The notes: generated from the letters alone by a model not told the origin. Shown: positions 51,277-59,814, counted from the stretch's first letter. The stretch: DNA of 64,000 nt from Flavobacterium sp. ACN2 (GCF_002303885.1 NZ_MRCM01000006.1:208522-272521); one strand, 5' to 3'. Program-made: numbers and translations.

Positions 51277-52542
51277 CTAATTTTGTGTCTTTTTATCTGG
51301 TCTAATAATCATTCTAAGCGATTGATCTTTTGCAAAATAAGCAACCATCCAATTCCAGAATGTGTTTAATCTGTTTCTGTAAGTGATTAAAGAAATTAAG
51401 TGTATAAACAACCAGATGATCCAAGCAAAGAAACCTTTAAAATGCCATTTTGGACTAGGTAGATCTACAACAGCTTTTGCTTTTCCTATAATAGCCATAG
51501 ATCCTTTGTCTTTGTATGCAAATGGTTTAAGAGGTTTATTGACCACAATGGCTTTGAAATTTTTAGCCAGATTTAATCCTTGCTGAATGGCAACCTGAGC
51601 AACCTGCGGATGACCATCAGGGAAATTTTTATCTCCTGCAGCAATTGCTGTATCACCAATGGCATAGATATTCTCTACACCGTTTACTTTATTGTATTCG
51701 TCAGTTGCCATGCGTCGGCCACGTCCGTAACTTTCTTTCGGAATTCCTTCAAAGATTTTTGCAGAAACACCTGCAGCCCAAATTAAGTTTTTGGTTTTAA
51801 TGGTTTCTCCATTTTCAAAGACCACTGTATCATCAACGTAATCAACAACTTTAGTGTTTAGTTTTACTACAACTCCAAGTTTTGTCAGCGCCTCCAAAGT
51901 ATCTTTTTGTGAATCTTTGCTCATTGGCGATAAAAGTGCATCTCCACCATCAACCAAATAAACATTGCTCGCAGAAGTATCCAATTCTGGATATTCTTTA
52001 AGCAGAATATTTTTTCTCATTTCAGCAAACATTCCAGAAACCTCCACTCCTGTAGGCCCCCCTCCTGCTACTACGATTGTAAGTAATTTACGTCTTTTTC
52101 GCATATCCTTACAAATGGCTGCTTTTTCAAGGTTTTTAAGCAATGTGTTACGCATTACGATGGCATCATTTAAGGTTTTCATCGGAATGGCATTTTTCAT
52201 TACGTTTTCCATGCCAAAATAACTCGTTTCTGCACCAGTGGCAAAAACAAGATAATCGTATTCAAGTTCTCCGTTGCTTAAAGTGATTTTCTTTTCGGCA
52301 GGAGAAACAGATAATAATTCGCCAAGACGAAAACTTAGATTTTTTTTACCTGCGAAAAATTTTCTAAAAGGATAACTAATGCTCGATGGTTCTAAAAACG
52401 CCGTAGCAACTTGATATATAAGTGGTGGGAAAAAGTTATAATTATTCTTGTCGACAAGCGTTACTTGTATTTGAGGCTGATTTACAAGTTCTTTTGCTAG
52501 GTTAATCCCTGCAAATCCCCCTCCAATAATGACTATTCTCAT
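51277..52542 (-). CDS. ndh: Type II NADH dehydrogenase
   Basis: This membrane-associated, non-proton-pumping NADH:quinone oxidoreductase has 421 residues. FAD binding is shown by VIIGGGFAGINLAKEL at the N-terminus and YAIGDTA near 300. NADH binding is shown by VVAGGGPTGVEVSGMFAEM. The C-terminal hydrophobic stretch WHFKGFFAWIIWLFIHLISLITYRNR is the membrane anchor of NDH-2. A 14-bp palindrome lies 62-75 bases upstream of the start. It is monocistronic. Confidence 0.93.
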   Translation of the reverse strand: MRIVIIGGGFAGINLAKELVNQPQIQVTLVDKNNYNFFPPLIYQVATAFLEPSSISYPFRKFFAGKKNLSFRLGELLSVSPAEKKITLSNGELEYDYLVFATGAETSYFGMENVMKNAIPMKTLNDAIVMRNTLLKNLEKAAICKDMRKRRKLLTIVVAGGGPTGVEVSGMFAEMRKNILLKEYPELDTSASNVYLVDGGDALLSPMSKDSQKDTLEALTKLGVVVKLNTKVVDYVDDTVVFENGETIKTKNLIWAAGVSAKIFEGIPKESYGRGRRMATDEYNKVNGVENIYAIGDTAIAAGDKNFPDGHPQVAQVAIQQGLNLAKNFKAIVVNKPLKPFAYKDKGSMAIIGKAKAVVDLPSPKWHFKGFFAWIIWLFIHLISLITYRNRLNTFWNWMVAYFAKDQSLRMIIRPDKKTQN

Positions 52543-52603
52543 ATATGTTGTATTAAGTAGGATTATAAAATAATTCCTTATAAATATACAACTTTAATAT
52601 GCA

Positions 52604-52617
52604 ATGACAATTGTCAT
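52604..52617. promoter_or_regulatory. Perfect palindrome upstream of ndh
   Basis: ATGACAATTGTCAT, a perfect 14-bp dyad, sits between the stop of the DEAD-box gene (52623) and the start of ndh (52542). There is no T-run, so an operator is more likely than a terminator. Confidence 0.4.
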
Positions 52618-52622
52618 ATTTA

Positions 52623-53957
52623 TTACTTTTTGAATTTTTTAACTGTTTTTTCAACTACATCGATTTTGTTCTGTAAGACATAACTTGCCATTAATTTCTC
52701 GATTAGTTCGTCTTTTGTCAAATGATGAAAAACGGTTTTTACTCTGGTTTTTAAATCTTGCGAAAGCTCATGATTGGGCTTTGTTTTGAAGATTTGTTTT
52801 GCCCACAAAAGCATATTGTTTTCTTCAAGACTTACTGCTGAAGGTTTTTTAAATTCAGAGAATTTAATTCCTAATTCTCTTTCAAAATCAGCAATTTCAA
52901 AAACTTCTTCTTGTTGTAAAACCGTCAAAGAAAGTCCTTTTGCTCCTGCCCTTGCTGTTCTTCCACTTCGGTGAACGTAGTTTTCGTAAGTATCAGGTAA
53001 GTGATAATTAATTACATATGAGATTTCTTTAACATCGATTCCTCTCGCAGCCAAATCGGTTGCAACCAAAATATTGATATGTCCTTCGCGAAACTGTTCC
53101 ATAATTCGATCACGAATTCCCTGTGTCAAACTTCCGTGAAGTGCTCCCGAGGAAAATTTATTGATGGCCAGATTTTTAGCTAATTTATTAACAGCAGCTT
53201 TAGTTTTACAGAAAATAATTCCTCTTTCTCCATCTCTAGAATTCAAGAAATGCATTAAAACTTCCAGTTTTTCAATTGGATCTACCACAATATATTCGTG
53301 GTCTATTCCTTCATTTCCAACAGTTTCCATATTGGCGCTTATCTGAACCACATTTTTGTTCAAATAATTCTGAATCAGCTGTTTTATGGTTCCAGGAAGT
53401 GTAGCTGAAAATAATAAAGTGCGGTGCTTTTTAGGCAGTTCTGCAACAATTTCGTCTAAACTTTCTTTAAGAATGGCTACCATTTCATCGGCTTCATCCA
53501 AAACTAGATATTCAGTTTGTTTTAAATCGATTGCTTTTCGCTGAATCAAATCGATCAAACGTCCTGGAGTCGCCACTACGATTTGAGCGCCTTCTTTTAA
53601 TCTTTCGATTTGTGGTTTTATTGGAGTTCCTCCGCAAATTGAAGCAATAGATATATTAGGAATATATTTTGAAAAGCTTTCTAAGTTTCTAAAAATCTGC
53701 TGTCCCAGTTCTCTCGTTGGAACTAAAATAACAGCTTGAACTATTGTTGATTCTGCATTTACCAATTGTAATAAAGGCAATCCAAAAGCAGCAGTTTTTC
53801 CGGTTCCTGTTTTTGCTAAACCAACAATATCATGGGTTTCGCTCAAAAATAACGGAATTGTTTTTTGTTGAATTTCTGTTGGTTCAACAATGTTTAATTC
53901 GCTTAAAGCTTTTAAAATTGGAGCCGAAAGTCCTAATGTTGAGAATGGTTTAGACAT
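52623..53957 (-). CDS. DEAD-box RNA helicase
   Basis: This is an ATP-dependent RNA helicase. With the start at 53957 (MSKPFSTLGL) it has 444 residues. The Q motif is FSTLGLSAPILKAL...PTEIQ. Motifs follow in order: AKTGTGKTA (I), PTRELGQQ (Ia), TPGRL (Ib), DEAD (II), SAT (III), IIFC (IV), TDLAARGID (V) and HRSGRTARA (VI). The basic C-terminal tail (VVEKTVKKFKK) may bind RNA. The longer in-frame start at 53987 reads through the word-built repeat and is rejected. Likely roles are ribosome assembly or RNA decay. Confidence 0.93.
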   Translation of the reverse strand: MSKPFSTLGLSAPILKALSELNIVEPTEIQQKTIPLFLSETHDIVGLAKTGTGKTAAFGLPLLQLVNAESTIVQAVILVPTRELGQQIFRNLESFSKYIPNISIASICGGTPIKPQIERLKEGAQIVVATPGRLIDLIQRKAIDLKQTEYLVLDEADEMVAILKESLDEIVAELPKKHRTLLFSATLPGTIKQLIQNYLNKNVVQISANMETVGNEGIDHEYIVVDPIEKLEVLMHFLNSRDGERGIIFCKTKAAVNKLAKNLAINKFSSGALHGSLTQGIRDRIMEQFREGHINILVATDLAARGIDVKEISYVINYHLPDTYENYVHRSGRTARAGAKGLSLTVLQQEEVFEIADFERELGIKFSEFKKPSAVSLEENNMLLWAKQIFKTKPNHELSQDLKTRVKTVFHHLTKDELIEKLMASYVLQNKIDVVEKTVKKFKK

Positions 53958-53971
53958 TTTTTTTAGTTTTT

Positions 53972-54116
53972 TTGTTTCGCGTTTCATGTTTCAAGTTACA
54001 TAGAAACTTAATAAGTTGAAAGGAGAAATTACATTTACACTGAAATGCGATTTCTCCTTTTGTATTATAAATAATGTTTTAGATTCCAATAACTTGAAAC
54101 ATGAAATCTGAAACAA
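53972..54116. repeat. Word-built palindrome enclosing a second hairpin (GTTTCA words)
   Basis: Outer arms 53972-53999 and 54089-54116 match at 24 of 28 bases. Between them lies an unrelated hairpin at 54021-54058. The left arm reaches to within 15 bases of the DEAD-box start codon. Confidence 0.85.
54021..54060. terminator. Hairpin inside the repeat, probable terminator
   Basis: AGGAGAAAT (54021-54029) pairs with ATTTCTCCT (54050-54058), with a further inner CATTT/AAATG stem. T-runs are weak on both sides. It would end the minus-strand helicase gene at 54133. Confidence 0.55.
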
Positions 54117-54132
54117 TTAAACTTTTAAATTA

Positions 54133-55671
54133 TCAATCTGGTTCGTTCATGATTTTTTCACGATATTTTTTCCCGATCAATAAAGTCAATCTTTGTTTGT
54201 AATCGTCAACCAGCCATTCGCGGTAGTTTTTACTACATTGGCTCAAACATTTCGAATAACGCTTGATACGGTCTTCAATATCATCTTCTAATTCTTTAGC
54301 TAGCATTTTTGCTTCCTGAAGCGTTTCTGTATTGTCTACACACATTCCGGCATGCTGATCTAAAGATTTGTCTAAAACTACTTTTGAACGAAGATTCTGT
54401 TTGATGATTAATTTGTGTTCTTCATCAACATCAAAACTAACGTCGGCCGTTTTGCTAAATTTGGCACGCAATTCTGGTGGCATGCTGTATTTAAAGAACA
54501 TTTCGATTTCATGATCATCACGAAGATTCTCCAAATAAAACTCTGGCGATTTAAAAATATGCTGCCAGTTTACAGGATCGCTCCATAAACCAAAACGAGC
54601 GGCATTGTTTCCTAAATCGATAACTGTAAATTCGTCTTTTCCAGGCAATTTACGAGAACCACGACCAATCATTTGGAAATATAGCGTTAATGATTTTGTT
54701 GCTCTATTCAAAATAATAGTTTCTACAGTTGGTTCGTCAAAACCAGTTGTCAAAATTCCGACAGAAGTCAAAATGGCATCTGGAGTCTTTTTAAACCATT
54801 GCAGAATGTCTTTACGCTCTTCAGAACTACTTGTGTTATCTAAGTGACGAATATCGTAACCCGCTTCTCTAAACGTTTCATATACATATAATGAAGTATG
54901 AATACCGTTATTGAAAATTAATGTTTTCTTTCCTAAAGAACGTTCCGTATAGGCATGAAGCAGTTTTTCCTGCATCAAAGTATTGGTATATAAATCATCT
55001 GAAGATTTTACAGTATAATCTCCATTGATACCCACTTTTAGCGAAGTCAAACCAACATCATAGCTGTAAGTTGTAGCTTTTGCCAAGAAACCTTTTTCAA
55101 TCAAAGAACCAATAGTATCACCCACAATAAGCTCGTTGTAACTTTGGTGCATTGGTAATTTTATGTTCGAACTCAAAGGTGTTGCTGTTACTCCAAGAAT
55201 AAAAGCATTTTTAAATGAGTTTAATAGTTTTCTAAATGAGTTGTAGTGTGCCTCATCAATAATAACCAAACCGATATTGTCTAGATGAAGTTTTTCATCG
55301 TTAATACGGTTTTTTAAAGTTTCAACCATCGCCACGAAACAAGAAAAATCATTCTGATCTGGCAATTCTTTTACTTTACTATTGATTATTTTGTTTGTTA
55401 CACCAAAACCAGTTAACATTTTTGAAGTTTGTTTACAAAGTTCGATTCGGTGCGTTAAAACCACCACTTTTTTATCATTATGAGATAAATAGCGGCGAAC
55501 GATTTCAGAAAATATTACTGTTTTTCCTCCTCCTGTTGGAAGCTGATACAGTAAGTGGTGTTTTGGAGGAGCATTGTCTAAACGGTCAAAAATGGCGTCA
55601 ATATCGCCTTTTTGGTATGCATACAGTTCTTTCTTCTCTTCTCTTTGTATTTCTAAAGTGTTTTGAGACAT
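54133..55671 (-). CDS. Superfamily 2 DEAH-type helicase (RAD25/SSL2-like)
   Basis: This is a 512-residue SF2 helicase with LYQLPTGGGKTVIFSEI (motif I), VVVLTHRIELCKQ (Ia), VIIDEAHYNSF (II), GVTATPLS (III), TTGFDEPTVETIILNRATKS (V) and FQMIGRGSRKLPGKDEF (VI). This arrangement is that of ResIII/ERCC3-like DNA helicases, without attached nuclease or methylase domains. A C-terminal helical extension of about 110 residues follows. No restriction or defence genes are adjacent, so a general DNA-repair role is likelier, but defence cannot be excluded. Confidence 0.88.
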   Translation of the reverse strand: MSQNTLEIQREEKKELYAYQKGDIDAIFDRLDNAPPKHHLLYQLPTGGGKTVIFSEIVRRYLSHNDKKVVVLTHRIELCKQTSKMLTGFGVTNKIINSKVKELPDQNDFSCFVAMVETLKNRINDEKLHLDNIGLVIIDEAHYNSFRKLLNSFKNAFILGVTATPLSSNIKLPMHQSYNELIVGDTIGSLIEKGFLAKATTYSYDVGLTSLKVGINGDYTVKSSDDLYTNTLMQEKLLHAYTERSLGKKTLIFNNGIHTSLYVYETFREAGYDIRHLDNTSSSEERKDILQWFKKTPDAILTSVGILTTGFDEPTVETIILNRATKSLTLYFQMIGRGSRKLPGKDEFTVIDLGNNAARFGLWSDPVNWQHIFKSPEFYLENLRDDHEIEMFFKYSMPPELRAKFSKTADVSFDVDEEHKLIIKQNLRSKVVLDKSLDQHAGMCVDNTETLQEAKMLAKELEDDIEDRIKRYSKCLSQCSKNYREWLVDDYKQRLTLLIGKKYREKIMNEPD

Positions 55672-55691
55672 TGTTTATTTTTGGATTTTTG

Positions 55692-55699
55692 CAAAAATA
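55692..55699 (-). promoter_or_regulatory. -7 element of the SF2 helicase gene (TATTTTTG)
   Basis: An exact TAnnTTTG match on the minus strand, 20 bases upstream of the start codon. Confidence 0.55.
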
Positions 55700-55780
55700 C
55701 ATCGAAAAAACAGTTATTCATCTTCTTTTAACTTAAAATAAATGTTTTTTTTAAATAAAGATTTTTTATGAGAAAGGCTT

Positions 55781-56314
55781 TTAATAGTCGATTTTCTCCA
55801 AAATTGCCTCAAATTCGTACTTATTTTTCCATTTTTGCTCGGAAGTTTCGTTCTGAATTGCATTAATTCGCAATTTAAAATCGTTAAAAATTCCGTTTGA
55901 GACAATAAAATTTACTGCTTGCTCAAAAGAATTAAGGATGCTTTTGTAAAATAATTCCTGCTTGATGAAATTTTGCGAAGAAAACGTTTGCGCAATTTCG
56001 ATATTATAAAGCATAATATCTGCCACAATATAAGAATCTACTCCTAGCATCATAAAATGCTTAATTAATTTTTGAGCAACCGATCTTCGCATTTTGGCTT
56101 TTGGGCGCCATTTTGCCCCAGGTTTTTTAATAGGGAAATATTCGTGCGAGATTTTGACTTTAGCATCCTGAAGCAATTTATCTTCTTTTGGGTTGAAAAC
56201 AAAGTCATAATACACCTTTACAGGAGCAAATTTCTCGTACAATTCGATCAATTGTTCTTCGAGTTGCTCTTTTGTTAATTCGCCTAAATATTTTTTTAAA
56301 TCTCTTTTACTCAT
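55781..56314 (-). CDS. DUF6155-like protein
   Basis: This is a 177-residue basic, helical, cytoplasmic protein beginning MSKRDLKKYLGELTKEQLEEQLIELYEKF, which I recall as the start of the DUF6155 family. Invariant-looking segments are PVKVYYDFVFNPKED and YFPIKKPGAKWRPKAK. No catalytic motif is visible. It is monocistronic, upstream of the helicase on the same strand but with a 110-base gap and a separate promoter between. Function unknown. Confidence 0.7.
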   Translation of the reverse strand: MSKRDLKKYLGELTKEQLEEQLIELYEKFAPVKVYYDFVFNPKEDKLLQDAKVKISHEYFPIKKPGAKWRPKAKMRRSVAQKLIKHFMMLGVDSYIVADIMLYNIEIAQTFSSQNFIKQELFYKSILNSFEQAVNFIVSNGIFNDFKLRINAIQNETSEQKWKNKYEFEAILEKIDY

Positions 56315-56331
56315 ACAGTAAAGATAATTTT

Positions 56332-56402
56332 CAAATTCTTAAATTCCAAATTCCAATTTTCGGCCTGTTGAACTTATGTAATTTTGAATTTTTAAATTCT
56401 AA
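56332..56402. repeat. AATTCC-word repeat upstream of DUF3817 gene
   Basis: AAATTCTTAAATTCCAAATTCCAATTT words on the left and TTTTGAATTTTTAAATTCT words on the right. It belongs to the AATTCC family seen in the hisG-hisD gap. Confidence 0.55.
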
Positions 56403-56419
56403 AATCAATCCAGAATCCT

Positions 56420-56427
56420 TAATTTTG
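56420..56427 (+). promoter_or_regulatory. -7 element of the DUF3817-mscS operon (TAATTTTG)
   Basis: An exact TAnnTTTG match 28 bases before the DUF3817 start codon. Confidence 0.6.
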
Positions 56428-56454
56428 CGGGCATAAAACTTAAAAAATATATAC

Positions 56455-56748
56455 ATGCTCAAGATTTTCAAAATTACTGCCATTTTAGAGGGAATCTCTT
56501 ATTTAGTATTGTTTGCTAATATGTTAATTATCAAAAACAATAATCCTGAACTTTACCATACATTATTACGTCCGTTAGGAATGACACACGGTGTTCTATT
56601 TATCGGATACATTCTTTTAGCCTTTTTATTGAAAAAATCAATGAATTGGGATTTAAAAACATTTGCAATCATTCTAGTTGCTTCTCTTATTCCGTTTGGA
56701 ACTTTTTATATCGAGAAAAAATATTTAGAAACTAAAGCAAATGCATAA
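56455..56748 (+). CDS. DUF3817-family small membrane protein
   Basis: This is a 97-residue membrane protein with three hydrophobic spans. The signatures FKITAILEGISYLVLF and PLGMTHGVLFIGYILLAF match DUF3817, an uncharacterised integral-membrane family. Its stop overlaps the MscS start (ATG at 56741), so the two are translationally coupled. That may mean a shared role in membrane tension or lipid state, but this is inference from context only. Confidence 0.85.
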   Translation: MLKIFKITAILEGISYLVLFANMLIIKNNNPELYHTLLRPLGMTHGVLFIGYILLAFLLKKSMNWDLKTFAIILVASLIPFGTFYIEKKYLETKANA

Positions 56749-57988
56749 GCTTTTGGAAAAAATATTTAATTTTTTATATCCTGTTTTTAGAGATTGGGGA
56801 ATGAGCCGTAATGTTGCGTCTTATACCAGTCTGATCTTTAATATCGCTATTTTAATAGCACTGGCTTATGTAATTTATTACGCAGCCAAATTTCTTTTGG
56901 TTACTTTGACCGCTGTTTTTGCGCAACGTACCAAAACCAAGTTTGACGATTATTTAATTCAAAACAAAACAACAAGATATACCGCTTATTTAATTCCGTT
57001 TTTCTTTATATACAAAGCCGTTCCCGTTATTTTAGATAAATATGAATATTGGGAATCGATTTTCGGAAAAATTGTCGGTATATATATTGTATTACTTGGA
57101 TTGTGGATTGTTCGAACGGTTTTTAATTCGTTACGAGATTACTTAAAACAAAAGCCTGAATATAGCGACAAGCCAATTGACAGTTTTGTTCAGGTTATTA
57201 TGATTGTGCTCTGGATTTTTGGTGTTGCCATGATCATTTCGACTTTATTCGGAATTAAAAAAGGCGAATTATTAACCATTTTAGGAACACTTTCAGCTAT
57301 TATCATCTTAATTTTTAGAGATACAATTCTAGGATTTGTTTCGAGTGTTCAAGTTGCGATAAACGATATGGTTCGTATTGGCGACTGGATTACAATGGAT
57401 AAGTTTGGTGCCGATGGAGATGTAATTGAAATCAATCTAACAACGGTAAAAGTTCGAAATTTCGACAATACGATTACCACAATTCCGACGTATGCATTAA
57501 GTTCAGATTCGTTCCAGAACTGGCGCGGAATGCAGAAATCTGATGGAAGACGTATCAAGAGACATGTTTTGATAAAAAGCAGCACAATTCGTTTTTTGAA
57601 TGATGAAGATTTGCATCAACTAAAAAAAGTACAATTGATAACCTCTTATATAGATAGCCGTCAAGCGGAAATTGACAAATACAATGATCTTAGAGGAATT
57701 GATAAAACGCTTTCGCTAAATGGCCGAAATATGACCAATTTAGGTTTGTTTAGAAAATACATCATGCAATATTTAAATGATCATCCAGGATTGAACAAAA
57801 ATATGCATATCATGTGCCGACAATTACAGTCCACCGCACATGGAGTTCCTTTAGAAATTTATGTTTTTTCTAGTGATAAACGTTGGGCTAATTACGAATA
57901 CATTATGGCTGATATTTTCGATCATGTTATGGCTTCGGTACGATATTTTGATCTTGAAATTTTTGAATTGCCTTCTACGTTGAGTTAG
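56741..57988 (+). CDS. MscS-family mechanosensitive channel
   Basis: This is a 415-residue mechanosensitive ion channel of the MscS family with longer N-terminal spans. Four to five hydrophobic segments occur in the first 200 residues. The pore-lining helix and beta domain are around LLTILGTLSAIIILIFRDTILGFVSSVQVAINDMVRIGDWI, and the beta domain continues with GDVIEINLTTVKVRNFDNTITTIPT. The C-terminal cytoplasmic part is longer than in E. coli MscS and resembles the YbdG/MscM group. It protects against osmotic downshock. Its start overlaps the DUF3817 gene by 8 bases. Confidence 0.93.
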   Translation: MHKLLEKIFNFLYPVFRDWGMSRNVASYTSLIFNIAILIALAYVIYYAAKFLLVTLTAVFAQRTKTKFDDYLIQNKTTRYTAYLIPFFFIYKAVPVILDKYEYWESIFGKIVGIYIVLLGLWIVRTVFNSLRDYLKQKPEYSDKPIDSFVQVIMIVLWIFGVAMIISTLFGIKKGELLTILGTLSAIIILIFRDTILGFVSSVQVAINDMVRIGDWITMDKFGADGDVIEINLTTVKVRNFDNTITTIPTYALSSDSFQNWRGMQKSDGRRIKRHVLIKSSTIRFLNDEDLHQLKKVQLITSYIDSRQAEIDKYNDLRGIDKTLSLNGRNMTNLGLFRKYIMQYLNDHPGLNKNMHIMCRQLQSTAHGVPLEIYVFSSDKRWANYEYIMADIFDHVMASVRYFDLEIFELPSTLS

Positions 57989-57989
57989 A

Positions 57990-58222
57990 TTTTGTTTCAG
58001 GTTTCAGGTTTCAAGTTAATTTAGATTGCGCATATTTAACCGCAAAGAGCGCAAAGAATACGCAAAGTTCGCAAAGTTTTTTTGATAAAGCTTTGCGAAC
58101 TTTGCGTTTTTATTAAACTCCAATACAAAAAAAACTTTGCGAACCTTGCGGTAAAACACACAAGCCACTTCAACTTGAAACTTGAAACTTGAAACCTGAA
58201 ACCTGAAACCTGAAACCTGAAA
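57990..58222. repeat. GTTTCAGG word palindrome enclosing the GCAAAG palindrome
   Basis: The left arm (57990-58017) reads TTTCAGG, TTTCAGG, TTTCAAG. The right arm (58174-58222) is seven perfect 7-base tandem words: three CTTGAAA then four CCTGAAA. They are inverted to each other and enclose a complete copy of the GCAAAG nested palindrome (58039-58152). It lies between convergent genes. Confidence 0.92.
58039..58152. repeat. Nested palindrome, GCAAAG-word family, copy 2
   Basis: Inner arms 58060-58076 and 58091-58107 form the same perfect 17-bp stem as copy 1 at 15007-15054. Outer arms 58039-58056 and 58135-58152 are more diverged (four mismatches). The two copies are 43 kb apart. Confidence 0.9.
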
Positions 58223-58230
58223 CAAAAAAA

Positions 58231-58650
58231 CTACTTCTCCTCTATCCTTTCAAACAGAAATTCAGGATTATGATACTCAATTGGAACTTCTGGAACGTAA
58301 CACGGAAGATTAAAATAAGTTCCGATTACTCCTTTTCCTAGATAAAGCTTTTCATCTTTCTTTAAAAGAGCCAATGGGACTCTTTTCCAAGCACCGCCAA
58401 ACGAAATGTAATGATAATCACCTCGAAGCGTATCGCCTCTTAAATCTCCTCGTACATCGCCAGAATCTTTTCCGGTTCCGTAATGACTAATTTCATAGCG
58501 TCCGTAAAAACGTTTGTCATTTATATGGATATCCAAAACCGCTGTGTCTTTATTGTTTACAGCACGATATAATTGATGATTGTATTTTTCTTTATCTTCT
58601 TTAGAATTGCAAGAAGCTAGTAATAAGCAGAGAAACAGAAATAATCGCAT
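58231..58650 (-). CDS. Small lipoprotein, unknown
   Basis: This is a 139-residue lipoprotein with a short signal and lipobox cysteine at residue 14 (LLASCNSKED). The mature part looks beta-rich with repeated glycine turns (GKDSGDVRGDLRGDTLRGDYHYISFG), suggesting a small barrel. I do not recognise a family. It has its own exact -7 box on the minus strand. Confidence 0.75.
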   Translation of the reverse strand: MRLFLFLCLLLASCNSKEDKEKYNHQLYRAVNNKDTAVLDIHINDKRFYGRYEISHYGTGKDSGDVRGDLRGDTLRGDYHYISFGGAWKRVPLALLKKDEKLYLGKGVIGTYFNLPCYVPEVPIEYHNPEFLFERIEEK

Positions 58651-58668
58651 AATTTATTTTTATAAAAA

Positions 58669-58676
58669 CAAAAATA
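58669..58676 (-). promoter_or_regulatory. -7 element of the small lipoprotein gene (TATTTTTG)
   Basis: An exact TAnnTTTG match on the minus strand, 18 bases before the start codon. Confidence 0.5.
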
Positions 58677-58732
58677 GGTTTTTACTATGGGATTATTTCT
58701 TTAACTTTAAATAAAACTAAAAAGAAAAAAAC

Positions 58733-59134
58733 ATGGAAGATAGAGACACTTTTTTAAAAGAATTCAGAGGCGAAACTTTAGGAACGGTAAGTGCTCAATC
58801 TTCAGCAGATGAGATCTTTCAAAACCAGACCATCAGGCCTATTTTAAAACTCCAAAATGACTTATTCATCGCGGTTTTTATCAATTATGTAAACAAAAAC
58901 AAACCAGATTTTTATTCTTACTCGGTTGAAAAGAAACTTCAAACCATCGAGAACTCTATTCAGAAAGACATTAAATTCAGGAATTCGCTAAAAGGAATCG
59001 TAATGGCGCTTTTTACTGTAGAGGAATACAATATTTACATTCAAAACTCTTCTGATTTAAATAAACGAATGATGAATTTATTGATTGACCGATTGAAAAA
59101 TCAGGTGCAATTGTTTGAAGTGGAATCAAATTAG
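58733..59134 (+). CDS. Conserved hypothetical cytoplasmic protein
   Basis: This is a 133-residue helical soluble protein (MEDRDTFLKEFRGETLGTVSAQSSADEIFQNQTIRPILKL at the start is split by a likely loop near residue 25). It has no signal, span or catalytic motif. Similar small proteins occur in Flavobacteria, some labelled glyoxalase without clear support. It ends 9 bases before the Crp/Fnr regulator gene, so they are co-transcribed. A near -7 box (TAACTTTA) lies at 58702-58709. Function unknown. Confidence 0.7.
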   Translation: MEDRDTFLKEFRGETLGTVSAQSSADEIFQNQTIRPILKLQNDLFIAVFINYVNKNKPDFYSYSVEKKLQTIENSIQKDIKFRNSLKGIVMALFTVEEYNIYIQNSSDLNKRMMNLLIDRLKNQVQLFEVESN

Positions 59135-59143
59135 AATCAAAAA

Positions 59144-59719
59144 ATGTTCAACCAATTCCGAAACAAATTCCCTTTAACCGATGAAAAATGGAACGAATAC
59201 ATTGGTTATTTTAATCGTCTTGAAGTTCCTGCGAAAACGACACTTTTAGAAGAAGGCGAAGTTTCCAAAAAACTTTATATCATCGAAAAAGGCTGTATTC
59301 GGGTTTGGTTTAACAATAACGGAAAAGATCTCACTACGCAATTCTTTTTTGAAAATCAGAGCGTCGCTTCTATCGAAAGTTTTATGAAGAAACTTCCAAG
59401 TCCGACAAATATAGAAACGATTGAGCCTTCCGTTTTGTGGTGGATTCATAAAAATGATCTGGATAAAATTCTCGAAGAAATCAAAGAAATCCCAGAATTG
59501 AGAGATAGACTCATTAATATGCTTTTTGAGCGCACTTTTGATTATATGAAGTATTTTGTTTCATTTATAAAAGATTCCCCTATAGATCGTTATACTAATT
59601 TAATTAAAGAAAGACCTCAAATCATATTACGTGTTCCGCAACATTATATCGCTTCTTATTTGGGAATAACTACTGTACATTTAAGCAGACTAAAAAGTAA
59701 ATTAGTAAGTAAAGAATAA
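59144..59719 (+). CDS. Crp/Fnr-family transcriptional regulator
   Basis: This 191-residue regulator has an N-terminal cyclic-nucleotide-binding-like barrel (about 1-115; PAKTTLLEEGEVSKKLYIIEKGCIRVWF) and a C-terminal helix-turn-helix (about 160-188; VPQHYIASYLGITTVHLSRLKSKL). There are no Fnr-type cysteines, so it is not an oxygen-sensing iron-sulfur Fnr. The likely target is the oxidoreductase gene downstream, whose promoter carries the dyad GATAAC-N4-GTTATC. The effector is unknown. Confidence 0.92.
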   Translation: MFNQFRNKFPLTDEKWNEYIGYFNRLEVPAKTTLLEEGEVSKKLYIIEKGCIRVWFNNNGKDLTTQFFFENQSVASIESFMKKLPSPTNIETIEPSVLWWIHKNDLDKILEEIKEIPELRDRLINMLFERTFDYMKYFVSFIKDSPIDRYTNLIKERPQIILRVPQHYIASYLGITTVHLSRLKSKLVSKE

Positions 59720-59777
59720 TGACCTTTTAAGCCAAATTTAAATTGACTTATATAACTTATATGGTTTAATAAAATTT

Positions 59778-59793
59778 GATAACAAATGTTATC
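59778..59793. promoter_or_regulatory. Candidate Crp/Fnr operator (GATAAC-N4-GTTATC)
   Basis: A perfect 6-bp inverted repeat with a 4-base spacer. Its centre is about 42 bases before the start predicted from the -7 box at 59815-59822, the class II activator position. It lies between the Crp/Fnr gene and the oxidoreductase gene. Confidence 0.55.
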
Positions 59794-59814
59794 GTCTGCC
59801 CATAAACGGCTTTC

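Noticed and set aside
54133..56314. Defence island around the SF2 helicase and DUF6155 gene
   Set aside because: The helicase has no nuclease, methylase or partner gene; neighbours are housekeeping, and composition does not differ visibly from the rest.
58016..58225. Minus-strand ORF between mscS and the lipoprotein gene
   Set aside because: It is a translation of the two nested palindromic repeats (FQVSGFRFQVSSFKF).
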